A DNA stretch of 58,026 nucleotides from Oxalobacteraceae bacterium (GTDB lineage: Bacteria; Pseudomonadota; Gammaproteobacteria; Burkholderiales; Burkholderiaceae_D). The stretch is taken from contig RGFZ01000014.1 of the NCBI GenBank assembly GCA_010024875.1, positions 1 to 58,026 on the forward strand, read 5' to 3'. Made by a program: the position numbers and the translations under genes. The notes beneath the pieces are model-generated. The model worked only from the letters and a program-made list of their open reading frames with translations, made no database searches and was not told the DNA's origin. Shown one piece after another: positions 43,954 through 52,765 of the stretch. Each line of letters begins with the position of its first letter. The first letter of the stretch is position 1.

Positions 43954-44971
43954 GAATGTCGAGACGCTGCATCCGGTAGCGAAGTTGACGCAAGCTTATC
44001 CCAAGACGTTCGGCCGCGCGCGCTCGACGAAAGCGCGCTTCGCGCAGCGCATCGATGATGAGCTGCCGCTCGAATGCACGTACTCTCAAGGCGAACGAGC
44101 TGGTATCAGCAGGGACAGGCCCGATCTCGGCGGACGGCTCTTGCGGACATGACACAGCGGCACAAGATGGCAGCGACCTTGGCATCAGATCCTCTGCGCC
44201 GATCACGCCATTGCTGGCGAATGCCGCCGCACGCTCAAGCATGTTCTCCAATTCGCGCACGTTACCCGGGAAATCATGCGCTTTGAGCGCAGCCACCGCC
44301 TCTGCGGTCAAGGTCACCGGTCCGACACGCTTGAGCTGCCGCCGCAGCAAAGCCTCGCACAGCAAGGGAATATCTTCGCGCCGCTCTCTCAGAGAGGGCA
44401 GCCTTAGCTCAATCACGTTCAGCCGGTAATACAGATCCTGCCTGAATGCTCGCTGCTGCACTGCCTGCGCCAGCGGCAAATGGGTCGCGCACAAAATGCG
44501 AACATCCACCGGCTCCTCGCGCGCCGAACCCAGCTTGCGAACTTTGCCCTCCTGAATTACTCGCAACAACTTGACTTGCATGGACAGGGGAAGTTCGGCA
44601 ATCTCATCGAGAAAAAGCGTGCCGCGATGTGCCGCCTGAAAAAATCCCGGGCGATCCTCGGTGGCACCGGTGAATGCGCCGCGCCGTACGCCGAAAAATT
44701 CGGATTCCATCAGGCTTTCGGGAATCGCGCCGCAATTGACCGGCACAAACGCTTGCTGTGATCGGGCGCTCAATGAATGGATATCGCGCGCAGCAAGCTC
44801 CTTGCCGCTCCCGGACTCCCCATAGATCGCCACGGGCACGGAGCTGGCCGCGAGTTTGAGTATCTGCTCACGGGCAGCCTGCATCACCGGTGAATCACCC
44901 AGCAACGAAAACATCGGGGCAACCACATCCGCAGCAAACGCATTCAGCACTTCATGGCCAGGAGAGTTCAT
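43940..44971 (-). CDS. Sigma-54-dependent transcriptional activator without a receiver domain
   Basis: A 343-residue AAA+ enhancer-binding protein. Walker A GESGSGKELAARD, the sigma-54 contact loop GAFTGA, Walker B GTLFLDEIAEL and the arginine-finger region LYYRLNVIELRLPSLRER are intact, and a Fis-type HTH closes the protein (RARAAERLGISLRQLRYRM). Only about 25 residues precede the AAA+ domain, so the receiver found in NtrC/PilR-type proteins is absent. The ATG at 44971 follows a run of nine Ts and no good ribosome site; an in-frame TTG is 9 bp further up. No histidine kinase is adjacent. It may be a PilR or PspF relative, active constitutively or controlled by a protein partner. Confidence 0.9.
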   Translation of the reverse strand: MNSPGHEVLNAFAADVVAPMFSLLGDSPVMQAAREQILKLAASSVPVAIYGESGSGKELAARDIHSLSARSQQAFVPVNCGAIPESLMESEFFGVRRGAFTGATEDRPGFFQAAHRGTLFLDEIAELPLSMQVKLLRVIQEGKVRKLGSAREEPVDVRILCATHLPLAQAVQQRAFRQDLYYRLNVIELRLPSLRERREDIPLLCEALLRRQLKRVGPVTLTAEAVAALKAHDFPGNVRELENMLERAAAFASNGVIGAEDLMPRSLPSCAAVSCPQEPSAEIGPVPADTSSFALRVRAFERQLIIDALREARFRRARAAERLGISLRQLRYRMQRLDIHEPD

Positions 44972-45098
44972 CGCGCACAAAAAAAAACAGCGCGAAGCTT
45001 AATGCATGGCCGGGTCGAGAAGTTCCTGAGTTCAGGATGCTGCTGGAAAAACGCAACAATGCAGACTGAAAAACATTTGCAGCACAAACCGCAAACGA

Positions 45099-45347
45099 TC
45101 AGGAGCTAGGGGCATTGAGTCTGTGAGCATCGCTACAAAAGAAACGATCGCCCGGACCGGGTAGCGCCTCGGACAGCGGAAGATGCAGTCCGCACTCGGC
45201 ACATTTGACCATGCGCTCGCCCCCCGCGCTGGACGTTGGCTCTTCGGAAATCGCAGCATCGCTGGCTTGTGCGCTCTTGCGAGCCTGCGCTGCCGAGAAC
45301 CAGCGCCATGCAAGGTAGATCAGCAAAGCCCAGAGCAGATACTTCAA
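45099..45347 (-). CDS. PP0621-type small membrane protein
   Basis: An 82-residue protein with one N-terminal transmembrane helix (YLLWALLIYLAWRWF), a short hydrophilic linker and a C-terminal metal-binding-like motif VKCAECGLHLPLSEA followed by RFFCSDAHR. This is the PP0621 pattern; function unknown. Translation starts at a TTG at 45347 that overlaps the stop of the CcsA-like gene as TTGA, with GGGG 6 nt upstream. The longer open frame upstream merely mirrors the CcsA-like gene. About 127 bp with a nine-T run separate it from the sigma-54 gene. Confidence 0.85.
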   Translation of the reverse strand: MKYLLWALLIYLAWRWFSAAQARKSAQASDAAISEEPTSSAGGERMVKCAECGLHLPLSEALPGPGDRFFCSDAHRLNAPSS

Positions 45348-46156
45348 ACCGCACCCCGATGCAGCACAACCTCCAACACAAAGCGGCTGCCGACATAGGC
45401 TAGGAACAGGGTCACAAAGCCCGATAGAGTGAACGTCAGCGCTGTCCTTCCGCGCCAACCGCGCCAATGGCGACCTGCGAGCAGCACACCGAACAAGAGC
45501 CATGACAGCAGCGTAAACACGGTCTTGTGCTCCCAGCGGAAGGGCTTGCCGAACAAATGTTCGGAGAAGAACACACCCGATATGACGGTCAGGGTCAACA
45601 GCAAGAAGCCCAGTGCAATCATGCGAAACAGCAGGCGCTCCATGGTCAGCAACGGTGGCAGATTGTCAATGGCCAGCGAGAGCCAGCCGCGATGACCAAC
45701 GGCCGCCGGTAGAGCGTGCAGCCTGGATTCCTGCATCGCCATCAGCACCGCATGAAAAGCGGCGATGGTGAGCGAGCCATAGGCAAGCGTGGATACTGCG
45801 ATGTGCCATGCGAACAGTGGCGGCTTGCCGGCCAGGGGAATCGCCGTGCCCGGAAAAATCACGGGCAGCACAATCGTCAGCGCCGCCGTGGGCAACACCA
45901 TGCGGCGCAATCCATCGACAGAGAGATTACGATTTTCCACCCAATAGGCACCGACTGATATCCACAGCGCGGCTGACAGCATGACTGCAAACCCTAGTCG
46001 CAGATGGTCCGGCGTGACCACGGCATCGGCCAGAGACACCGCATGCAGCACCCATGCGAGCAAGGTGCCACCCGCAACCATGCGGCGGCGCTGATCAGGC
46101 AGCAGCGCACAGATGATGTAGAGCAGGCCAGCGGCATGGATGAGAAGAAGTTTCAT
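45344..46156 (-). CDS. CcsA/YpjD-like cytochrome c assembly family membrane protein
   Basis: A 270-residue inner-membrane protein with about eight transmembrane segments. Family marks are the His-containing LFAWHIAVSTLAYGSLTIAAF, the VISGVFFSEHLFGKPFRWEHKTVF stretch and GRHWRGWRG near the C-terminus, as in the YpjD branch next to ffh in many proteobacteria. Conserved histidines suggest heme handling, but YpjD members have no proven role in cytochrome maturation. The ATG at 46156 is preferred; a TTG one codon earlier is also in frame. It is divergent from ffh and coupled to the PP0621 gene. Confidence 0.92.
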   Translation of the reverse strand: MKLLLIHAAGLLYIICALLPDQRRRMVAGGTLLAWVLHAVSLADAVVTPDHLRLGFAVMLSAALWISVGAYWVENRNLSVDGLRRMVLPTAALTIVLPVIFPGTAIPLAGKPPLFAWHIAVSTLAYGSLTIAAFHAVLMAMQESRLHALPAAVGHRGWLSLAIDNLPPLLTMERLLFRMIALGFLLLTLTVISGVFFSEHLFGKPFRWEHKTVFTLLSWLLFGVLLAGRHWRGWRGRTALTFTLSGFVTLFLAYVGSRFVLEVVLHRGAV

Positions 46157-46339
46157 CAATTAAGTGTACACCATGTGACTGCATACAAAGACACGGCAAG
46201 TATCAGGCTTACGGTAAAATCCAGCCGTTAGTTTCACTCTGAAGCGCGCGATTTTCCTGCTGCTCCTACCGCTGTTGCAGCCAGCGAAAAGCAGGCCTTC
46301 CCAGATGCCTCATCACTTCCTCAACATCCACTGATTCTC

Positions 46340-47707
46340 ATGCTAAATAATCTCACCCAACGCCTGTCCAAAGTCGTCAAGACCATGCGCGGCGAAGCCC
46401 GACTGACCGAGTCGAACACTGCCGAGATGCTGCGAGAGGTGAGGCTGGCGCTGCTGGAAGCGGATGTCGCACTACCGGCGGTTCGCGACTTCGTCGCCCG
46501 CATAAAAGAAAAAGCGCTGGGCGAGGCAGTCATCGGCTCGCTGACGCCGGGGCAGGCGCTGGTGGGGGTGGTGCATGATGAACTGGCAAAGCTGATGGGC
46601 GCCGACCTTGGGCCCGAAGCGAACCAGCTATCCTTCGCGACGCAGCCCCCCGCGATCATCCTGATGGCTGGACTGCAGGGCGCTGGCAAGACCACGACCG
46701 TTGGCAAGCTGGCGAAATTCCTGAAGGAACAAAAAAAGAAAAAAGTGCTGACGGTCTCGGCAGACGTCTACCGCCCTGCAGCCATCGGACAACTGCAAAC
46801 CGTGACCGCTCAGGTCGGCGCTGACTTCTTTCCATCGCAAGCTTCGCAAAAGCCGGTAGACATCGCGCTGTCCGCTGTCGATTACGCAAAAAAACATCAC
46901 CATGATGTGCTCATCATCGATACTGCTGGCCGTCTGGGCATCGACGAAGCAATGATGCAGGAGATCAGCGCGCTGCACGCCGCTGTGAAACCCATCGAGA
47001 CGCTGTTCGTGGTCGATGCCATGCTCGGGCAGGATGCCGTCAACACGGCCCGAGCCTTCAATGAAGCTCTGCCTCTTACTGGTATCGTCCTCACCAAGCT
47101 TGATGGCGATGCCCGCGGTGGCGCAGCACTGTCGGTGCGTCATGTCACGGGCAAGCCGATCAAATTTGCCGGCGTTGCAGAGAAGCTCGACGGTCTGGAA
47201 CCGTTCGACCCAGAACGAATGGCTAACCGCGTGCTCGGCATGGGCGATATTCTGGCACTGGTTGAAGAAGCGAAAAAAGGCGTCGACATGGCCGCCGCTG
47301 CCGACCTCGCGAACAAGATCAAGGGCGGCGGCAAATTCGACTTAGATGACTTCAAGGCGCAGCTCTCGCAGATGAAGAAAATGGGCGGCCTGTCCGGGCT
47401 GATGGACAAGCTGCCGGCGCAATTCCAGCAGGCAGCCTCGGGAGCGAATGTCGATCAGGCCGAGCGGCAAGTGAGGCGGATGGAGGGCATCATCAACTCG
47501 ATGACCGCTCAGGAGCGCGCCAAGCCCGAACTGATCAAGGCCTCCCGCAAGCGCCGGATCGCGGCCGGCGCTGGCGTGCAGGTACAGGAAGTCAATCGCA
47601 TGCTGTCCCAGTTCGAGCAAATGCAGTCAATGATGAAAAAACTCAAAGGCGGCGGCATGATGAAAATGATGAGGAGCATGAAGGGCATGATGCCTGGTAT
47701 GCGCTGA
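46340..47707 (+). CDS. ffh: Signal recognition particle protein Ffh
   Basis: The GTPase subunit of SRP, which targets inner-membrane proteins to the Sec translocon. A 455-residue protein with an N domain (LTQRLSKVVKTMRGEARLTE), a G domain with P-loop GLQGAGKTTTVGKLA near residue 110, DTAGRLGIDE and TKLDGDARGG, and a Met-rich M domain that binds 4.5S RNA and signal peptides, ending in a run of Gly/Met (KGGGMMKMM, MKGMMPGMR). No 4.5S RNA gene is visible near it. A weak hairpin terminator follows. Confidence 0.98.
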   Translation: MLNNLTQRLSKVVKTMRGEARLTESNTAEMLREVRLALLEADVALPAVRDFVARIKEKALGEAVIGSLTPGQALVGVVHDELAKLMGADLGPEANQLSFATQPPAIILMAGLQGAGKTTTVGKLAKFLKEQKKKKVLTVSADVYRPAAIGQLQTVTAQVGADFFPSQASQKPVDIALSAVDYAKKHHHDVLIIDTAGRLGIDEAMMQEISALHAAVKPIETLFVVDAMLGQDAVNTARAFNEALPLTGIVLTKLDGDARGGAALSVRHVTGKPIKFAGVAEKLDGLEPFDPERMANRVLGMGDILALVEEAKKGVDMAAAADLANKIKGGGKFDLDDFKAQLSQMKKMGGLSGLMDKLPAQFQQAASGANVDQAERQVRRMEGIINSMTAQERAKPELIKASRKRRIAAGAGVQVQEVNRMLSQFEQMQSMMKKLKGGGMMKMMRSMKGMMPGMR

Positions 47708-48111
47708 AGCACTGACTCTGACCCTTGCTCTGACTCTGACGCTGTCGGATCAGCGTTTCTGCCTTTGGTGTCAAAGCAATTTCAGAGGGAAATCGCGGGT
47801 TTTCACAGGGTATTCGTGGGGCGCTCAGAGGCCCTGCACTGGTATTTTTCGACACCCAAAGCAGGCGTTTATTCCATCGCGAGTCCTATCAAGCGGCTCT
47901 CCCAGAGGGAATTCAGCGCCGGTTCAGCCGCTTCTTCGATGGCGCATCACAAGTCTCTCGTGGCCATCTTCACCCTATTAATGCTCTCCGCTCAGAGGGA
48001 AAAATCGAAAAAAACACATAAAAACACTTGCATCACGAGCAAAACCCTAAGACTATTGGCGGTGCGTAAATTCGCGCAACATTTCATCACCACAGCAAAG
48101 GAGGTTCACGT
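47708..48111 (+). other. Gene-free leader region with repeated CAGAGGGAA motif
   Basis: These 404 bp lie between ffh and the SWIB/histone gene. CTCTGAC occurs three times at 47716-47740. CAGAGGGAA occurs at about 47783, 47903 and 47993, with a partial CAGAG at 47826. A promoter-like TTGCAT (48028-48033)-N17-GACTAT (48051-48056) faces the SWIB gene. An open frame across part of the region has no ribosome site and no family resemblance. Confidence 0.55.
47739..47760 (+). terminator. Weak terminator candidate after ffh
   Basis: A 6-bp stem ACGCTG/CAGCGT with a 6-nt loop is followed by TTTCTGCCTTT, 32 bp past the ffh stop. The stem is short and the T run interrupted. Confidence 0.4.
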
Positions 48112-48579
48112 ATGGCTACAGCCAAGAAAGCGGCCGCCAAAAAATCCGCTGCTAAGAAGAAGCCTGCAGCTAAAAAAGCGCCCGCCAAGAAGAAAGTAGT
48201 AGCGAAAAAGGTAGTGGCGAAGAAGCCGGCAGCGAAAAAGGCAGCGGCCAAAAAAACCGTAGCGAAAAAGGCTCCAGCTAAAAAAGCAGCTGCAAAGAAA
48301 GCACCTGCCAAGAAAGCCAAAACTGCACGCAAGCCAAATGCAGCATTCATGAAGCCTCTGACCCCGTCCGCAGCGCTGGCTGCCGTGATCGGCGCCAAGC
48401 CGTTGCCCCGCACGGATGTCACCAAGAAGGTTTGGGACTACATCAAGAAGCATAAGCTTCAGGACAGCGTCAATCGCCGTAACATCAACGCAGATGATGC
48501 TCTGAAGGCCGTTTTCAATGGCAAGAAGACCGTCTCCATGTTCGAGATGACCAAGCTCATCTCTGGCCACTTGAAATAA
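48112..48579 (+). CDS. SWIB/MDM2-domain protein with histone H1-like N-terminus
   Basis: A 155-residue fusion. Residues 1-75 are an Ala/Lys repeat tail (AAKK, PAKK, VAKK) like the histone H1-like protein at 37.6 kb. Residues about 78-155 form a SWIB domain: FMKPLTPSAALAAVIG, LPRTDVTKKVWDYIKKHKLQD, RRNINADDALKAVF and VSMFEMTKLISGHLK. SWIB is a eukaryotic chromatin-remodelling domain, found in bacteria mainly in Chlamydiae (some fused to topoisomerase) and proteobacteria; a nucleoid role is likely but unproven. The ATG at 48112 has an AAAGGAGG Shine-Dalgarno 7 nt upstream, one of the strongest here, suggesting high expression. A strong terminator follows. Confidence 0.95.
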   Translation: MATAKKAAAKKSAAKKKPAAKKAPAKKKVVAKKVVAKKPAAKKAAAKKTVAKKAPAKKAAAKKAPAKKAKTARKPNAAFMKPLTPSAALAAVIGAKPLPRTDVTKKVWDYIKKHKLQDSVNRRNINADDALKAVFNGKKTVSMFEMTKLISGHLK

Positions 48580-48595
48580 TCTTCAGGTGCCGAAC

Positions 48596-48628
48596 AAAAA
48601 CGCCCGCACAATGTGCGGGCGTTTTTGT
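48596..48628. terminator. Bidirectional rho-independent terminator
   Basis: A 9-bp stem CGCCCGCAC/GTGCGGGCG (48601-48609 with 48613-48621) has five Ts on the plus side and five As before the stem, so it works for the SWIB gene on the plus strand and the TPR gene on the minus strand. Confidence 0.88.
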
Positions 48629-48658
48629 TTTCCGCCTCTCTGCCAGGAGGCGCATCGG

Positions 48659-49108
48659 TTATTTCGATTTATTGTATTTAGCGATCGCGTTCGCCAGATC
48701 CTGGTACTCCTCGCACCCCTTGCCACAGATTTTCTCAAGCTCGGCGAGATGCCCGGCCGCCTTGTCCGGCTGACCTGCTTTCAGATAAGCCTGACCGATA
48801 TATTCATGCGCACCCTTGTGCTTCGGATCAAGCTTCAGCGCCTCTCGATAATGGGCAAACGAGTTATCCAGATCACCCAGATGGCGGTAGGAATACCCCA
48901 GATAGGTGTGCGTATCCGGATTATCCGGTGTACGTTTCACGGATTTGCTCAGCGCCTCGATCGCGGACTTCCAGTCCTTGCGCTTGATCGCCGCCTTGCC
49001 CGCCGCGAAATCAGGGTCGCTGGCATTGGCCGCACCCTGAGTCTCCGTCATATTCGCCATAGCCGGCGGGATGCAGGCCATGATCAGCACGAACAGCAGT
49101 TTTTTCAT
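48659..49108 (-). CDS. Secreted TPR-repeat protein
   Basis: A 149-residue periplasmic protein. The N-terminal MKKLLFVLIMACIPPAMA is a signal peptide (cleavage near residue 18). Three tetratricopeptide units follow, for example KDWKSAIEALSKSVKRTPDN and LGDLDNSFAHYREALKLDP and AGQPDKAAGHLAELEKICG. A Cys pair lies near the C-terminus (ICGKGC), possibly disulfide-bonded. TPRs imply protein binding, but no partner is evident. I use the ATG at 49108 with GGAGG 8 nt upstream; the longer frame upstream is not supported. It is 22 bp after the lytic transglycosylase gene on the same strand. Confidence 0.9.
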   Translation of the reverse strand: MKKLLFVLIMACIPPAMANMTETQGAANASDPDFAAGKAAIKRKDWKSAIEALSKSVKRTPDNPDTHTYLGYSYRHLGDLDNSFAHYREALKLDPKHKGAHEYIGQAYLKAGQPDKAAGHLAELEKICGKGCEEYQDLANAIAKYNKSK

Positions 49109-49130
49109 TGGGGGTCCCTCCAGTTGGTTT

Positions 49131-49754
49131 TCATCCGTGTTCCCAGCGTTTCCACGCAGCCCTGACAGCATTCGGATACTCCGGACGGCCACGGCTACCA
49201 TTGTAGCGGCCCAGCGCAAGGAAGAGGTTTCCGCGCTCCATGTCGATATACAAGCGCAGTATGCTGCAGCCGTAACGCAGATTGGCCTGCATATGAAACA
49301 GCCTCGCGGGTCGTCCATCTCCGATCACACGAGTCCAGAAAGGCATCACTTGCATGTAGCCACGGGCGCCGACGGATGAAATCGCATACTTGCGAAACCC
49401 GGATTCGACTTGTATCAGCCCGAGCACCAGGGCTGGCTCCAGCCCAGCACGCCGTGCTTCGTACCAGACGGTTTGCAAGAATTCTCTGCGAACCATCGTA
49501 TCCGGCATTCTGCTGTGAAGACGGCGTGACATTGCATCAAACCACTGCTGCCATTCCAGACGCTCGGTCTCGTGCGCAAAATGCAGCTGGGGAGGTCGGG
49601 GATCGTTGATGGAACGCGCCAACGCCAGTCTGACGGCATCGGCCAGTACTTCCTCGCGCTGATTGCCCGCGTGCGCATCACCCAGGGATAACAGCCAGAG
49701 CGCCGCAGCAACCAGCCGCACAATCCGGGCGAAAGGTCGCTGCGGGGCGTTCAT
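49131..49754 (-). CDS. Lytic transglycosylase, SLT family
   Basis: A 207-residue secreted murein hydrolase. A signal peptide (about residues 1-29, ending GDAHA) precedes an SLT domain with the catalytic Glu in LIQVESGFRKYAIS, the SVGARGYMQVMPFW motif, then NLRYGCSILRLYID and LALGRYNGS. It cleaves glycan strands to 1,6-anhydro-muropeptides, the type of product recycled by AmpD and Mpl, both in this window. It starts 5 bp past the proS stop, a frequent proS-SLT arrangement in Burkholderiales. Confidence 0.94.
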   Translation of the reverse strand: MNAPQRPFARIVRLVAAALWLLSLGDAHAGNQREEVLADAVRLALARSINDPRPPQLHFAHETERLEWQQWFDAMSRRLHSRMPDTMVRREFLQTVWYEARRAGLEPALVLGLIQVESGFRKYAISSVGARGYMQVMPFWTRVIGDGRPARLFHMQANLRYGCSILRLYIDMERGNLFLALGRYNGSRGRPEYPNAVRAAWKRWEHG

Positions 49755-49759
49755 AACGA

Positions 49760-51481
49760 CTAGCTCAGTCGTGCTTTCAGAAAACTGCTCATCTCGGCGA
49801 CAGGCACCTGTGTGGCCGCCTCATCGGTTCGCCCCTGATATTCCAGCATCCCCTCTTTCAGACCTCGCTCGCCGATCACCACACGATGCGGAACACCGAT
49901 CAATTCCCAGTCGGCGAACATCGCGCCCGGGCGCTCGCCACGATCATCAAGGATCACGTCGACACCTGCCTCGAGCAGCGAGGCGTATAGCGCTTCTGTT
50001 GTCTCGCGCACCACTTCGCTTCGGTCGAGCCCCATCGGACAGAGCACGACCTCGAAAGGCGCGATGGATCCCGGCCAGATGATGCCTTTTGCGTCGAAAT
50101 TCTGCTCGATGGCCGCACCCAATATCCGTGTGACGCCAATCCCGTAGCAGCCCATCTGCATCAGCTGTGGCTTACCCTGCTCATCGAGATAGGTCGCCTT
50201 CATGTCGGCAGAGTAGCGTGTACCGAGTTGGAACACGTGTCCGACCTCGATGCCGCGCTGGATCTCCAGCCGACCTTTGCCATCCGGCGAAAGATCCCCG
50301 GCAACGACATTACGAATGTCGGCCACGACAGGTTCAGGCAGGTCGCGCCCCCAGTTGGCGCCGGTGTAGTGGAAATCTTCTTCGTTCGCACCACAGACAA
50401 AGTCACTCATGAGAGCCACTGTATGGTCGGCGACGATCTTCACTGGCTTGGCCGTGCCTACCGGACCAAGGTATCCCGGCTTGCATCCGAAGTGATCGAC
50501 GATTTCGCTATCGCTGGCAAAACGGAAAGGGCCAATGCCTGGCAGCTTGCCTGCCTTGACTTCGTTGAGCTCATGATCGCCCCGCAAAAGCAGCAGCCAG
50601 ATCTCGCGTACGCCCTCATCTTTTTCGACCGAGAGCACGATGGACTTCACGGTCTGTGTCAGCGGCAGTCCCAGCAACTGGGCGACGTCTTCACAACGCG
50701 CCTTGCCGGGCGTCGGTGTCTTGGTCAGCGACTGTGACGCAGCGGCACGAGGTGCAGAAGGCGCCAGCGCCTCGGCCGCTTCGATATTGGCGGCGTAGTC
50801 GGACTGAGGACAATAGACAAGCGCATCTTCGCCGGTGTCAGCGATCACGTGGAACTCCTGCGAACCGGAGCCGCCGATCGCCCCATTGTCGGCCGCGACC
50901 GCGCGAAACTTCAGACCAAAGCGATTGAAAATTCGCGTGTAAGCGTCCACCATCGCCTGATACGAACGCTGCAATCCCTCGGCGTCGCGGTCGAACGAAT
51001 ACGCATCTTTCATGGTGAACTCGCGCCCGCGCATCAGCCCGAAGCGCGGACGACGCTCATCGCGGAACTTGGTCTGTATGTGATAAAAGTTCACTGGCAG
51101 CTGTCGATACGACTTGATCTCGCTGCGAGCGATATCGGTGACGACTTCTTCGGAGGTGGGCTGTATAGCGTAATCGCGGCCATGCCTGTCCTTCACGCGC
51201 AACAGCTCCGGGCCCATCTTCTCCCAGCGACCGGTTTCCTCCCACAGTTCGGCCGGCTGCACCAACGGCATTAGCAATTCGATAGCCCCGGCACGGTTCA
51301 TCTCTTCGCGCACGATGTTCTCGACCTTGCGGATCACCCGCAGACCCATGGGCATGTAGTTGTAAATACCCGAACCCAACCGCCGGATCATGCCTGCACG
51401 GATCATCAGTTTGTGGCTGACGATCTCGGCGTCCGACGGAGCTTCCTTGAGGGTGGAAATGAAAAAACAGGAGGCGCGCAT
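49760..51481 (-). CDS. proS: Prolyl-tRNA synthetase, bacterial type with editing domain
   Basis: A 573-residue class II synthetase. The N-terminal catalytic part carries motif 1 ([19 protein letters not shown]), motif 2 ([25 protein letters not shown]) and motif 3 later ([18 protein letters not shown]). Between motifs 2 and 3, at about residues 224-407, is the INS editing domain that removes Ala from tRNA-Pro; its [12 protein letters not shown] and KVGPVGTA-like segments are present. An anticodon-binding domain closes the protein. A partial tRNA-Pro gene lies at the right edge of the window. It is divergent from rppH. Confidence 0.97.
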   Translation of the reverse strand: MRASCFFISTLKEAPSDAEIVSHKLMIRAGMIRRLGSGIYNYMPMGLRVIRKVENIVREEMNRAGAIELLMPLVQPAELWEETGRWEKMGPELLRVKDRHGRDYAIQPTSEEVVTDIARSEIKSYRQLPVNFYHIQTKFRDERRPRFGLMRGREFTMKDAYSFDRDAEGLQRSYQAMVDAYTRIFNRFGLKFRAVAADNGAIGGSGSQEFHVIADTGEDALVYCPQSDYAANIEAAEALAPSAPRAAASQSLTKTPTPGKARCEDVAQLLGLPLTQTVKSIVLSVEKDEGVREIWLLLLRGDHELNEVKAGKLPGIGPFRFASDSEIVDHFGCKPGYLGPVGTAKPVKIVADHTVALMSDFVCGANEEDFHYTGANWGRDLPEPVVADIRNVVAGDLSPDGKGRLEIQRGIEVGHVFQLGTRYSADMKATYLDEQGKPQLMQMGCYGIGVTRILGAAIEQNFDAKGIIWPGSIAPFEVVLCPMGLDRSEVVRETTEALYASLLEAGVDVILDDRGERPGAMFADWELIGVPHRVVIGERGLKEGMLEYQGRTDEAATQVPVAEMSSFLKARLS

Positions 51482-51510
51482 GGAGATGAAATCTTTTAAA
51501 AAGAGGGGGT

Positions 51511-51516
51511 TATAAT
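51511..51516 (+). promoter_or_regulatory. Candidate -10 element for rppH
   Basis: A perfect TATAAT in an A+T-rich block between the divergent proS and rppH genes, facing rppH. The position of a -35 hexamer at 17 bp (GAAATC) is poor. It lies about 140 bp before the rppH start. Confidence 0.4.
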
Positions 51517-51654
51517 CGACTCAATTTTAAAGTATTCGCTGGTCGCTGCGCCGGCGGATCGCACTATCGGCGCGCTTTTTGGCCACATCCGGCCGACTGC
51601 CCCTCGCGCCCTCCGTGCGACCCCGTCCCGACCGCAGAAAAATCGAGGTGCGAC

Positions 51655-52221
51655 ATGCTGGACCGTGAAGGCTTTCGCCCGAACGTCGGCATCATCCTGC
51701 TAAACCACCAGAACGAAGTCTGGTGGGGCAAGCGGGTGCGTGAACATTCGTGGCAATTTCCCCAGGGCGGGATCAAGCATGGCGAAACGCCAGAGCAGGC
51801 GATGTACCGCGAACTCGAAGAAGAGGTCGGACTTAAGGCCGAGCACGTAAAGATCATCGGACGTACACGTGACTGGTTGCGCTACGAGGTGCCTGACCAT
51901 TTCATCAAGCGCGAAGTGCGGGGCCATTACCGCGGTCAAAAACAGATCTGGTTCCTGTTGCGCATGGTAGGCCGCGATTGCGACGTCAATCTGCGTAACA
52001 CCGAGCATCCAGAGTTCGATGCCTGGCGCTGGCACGACTACTGGGTGCCAATGGACGTGGTGATCGAATTCAAACGGGATGTGTACACGAGAGCACTTCA
52101 GGAGCTGTCGCGCTTCCTGAGCCGCCCCCCGCATCAGACCCAGCGCCGCGCGCGCGACCCTGTTTCGGCAAAATCTTTGGATACTGAAACCAGCACTCAG
52201 ACCCAGCCCGGCACCGAATGA
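51655..52221 (+). CDS. rppH: RNA pyrophosphohydrolase
   Basis: RppH removes pyrophosphate from mRNA 5' ends and so starts decay. The 188-residue protein begins [28 protein letters not shown], as E. coli RppH does, and contains the Nudix box [23 protein letters not shown] with all key Glu residues, followed by the family's [13 protein letters not shown] and [15 protein letters not shown] Shine-Dalgarno is 6 nt before the ATG. The C-terminal 30 residues are low in complexity. Its stop overlaps the CNP1-like start as ATGA. Confidence 0.97.
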   Translation: MLDREGFRPNVGIILLNHQNEVWWGKRVREHSWQFPQGGIKHGETPEQAMYRELEEEVGLKAEHVKIIGRTRDWLRYEVPDHFIKREVRGHYRGQKQIWFLLRMVGRDCDVNLRNTEHPEFDAWRWHDYWVPMDVVIEFKRDVYTRALQELSRFLSRPPHQTQRRARDPVSAKSLDTETSTQTQPGTE

Positions 52222-52739
52222 TCAAGCGCCCTTTGCCGCCATCCACTGCCCTCGCCCTGTGGCTTTTGGCCATGCTGATCTTCTCGGCAGCATGGTCAGA
52301 ACCGACGGCGCCCGGGAAAGACGCACAGACATCAGAAAGCGACGTCTCGCTTCCCACGCCACCGCAAAAAAACAATCTCTTACCGTTTTACGTCAGCCCC
52401 ATGACCACTATGGATTTTGCGATCGATGCGAAATCTCTGAGCGTTACGCCGGATGGCATCGTGCGCTTCACCCTGGTCATCACCAGCAAGACAGGCGCAA
52501 GCAATATCAGTTACGAGGGCATACGCTGCGCCACCGAAGAAAAGAAACTGTACGCAACCGGCAAAACCGATGGCGGCTGGTCACCGTCGCGGCGCGATGT
52601 TTGGTCACCGATTGGTGACGTTGGCGCGAACCGGCAGCATGCGGCACTGATGAAAGATTATTTTTGCGAGGGAAATACTATCGCGGGCAAAGCTGAAGCC
52701 ATTATCGAACGGATCAGGAGACAAAAGCTGCTGAAGTGA
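52218..52739 (+). CDS. CNP1-like family secreted protein
   Basis: A 173-residue exported protein. A signal peptide is clear ([16 protein letters not shown], ending near residue 24). The mature part has [57 protein letters not shown] and a final basic region, matching the CNP1-like family first noted in Cryptococcus neoformans-associated and Neisseria-type proteins; its function is unknown. It is translationally coupled to rppH by an ATGA overlap, a common pairing in Burkholderiales. It converges on proB with a 26-bp gap. Confidence 0.88.
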   Translation: MIKRPLPPSTALALWLLAMLIFSAAWSEPTAPGKDAQTSESDVSLPTPPQKNNLLPFYVSPMTTMDFAIDAKSLSVTPDGIVRFTLVITSKTGASNISYEGIRCATEEKKLYATGKTDGGWSPSRRDVWSPIGDVGANRQHAALMKDYFCEGNTIAGKAEAIIERIRRQKLLK

Positions 52740-52765
52740 ACCCAAGGCAGGTCGAATGAATCCTT

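Noticed and set aside
47765-48199. A 144-codon plus-strand open frame running from the ffh downstream region into the SWIB gene.
   Set aside because: It lies out of frame with the SWIB/histone gene, which has a far stronger ribosome site, and its own start has none.
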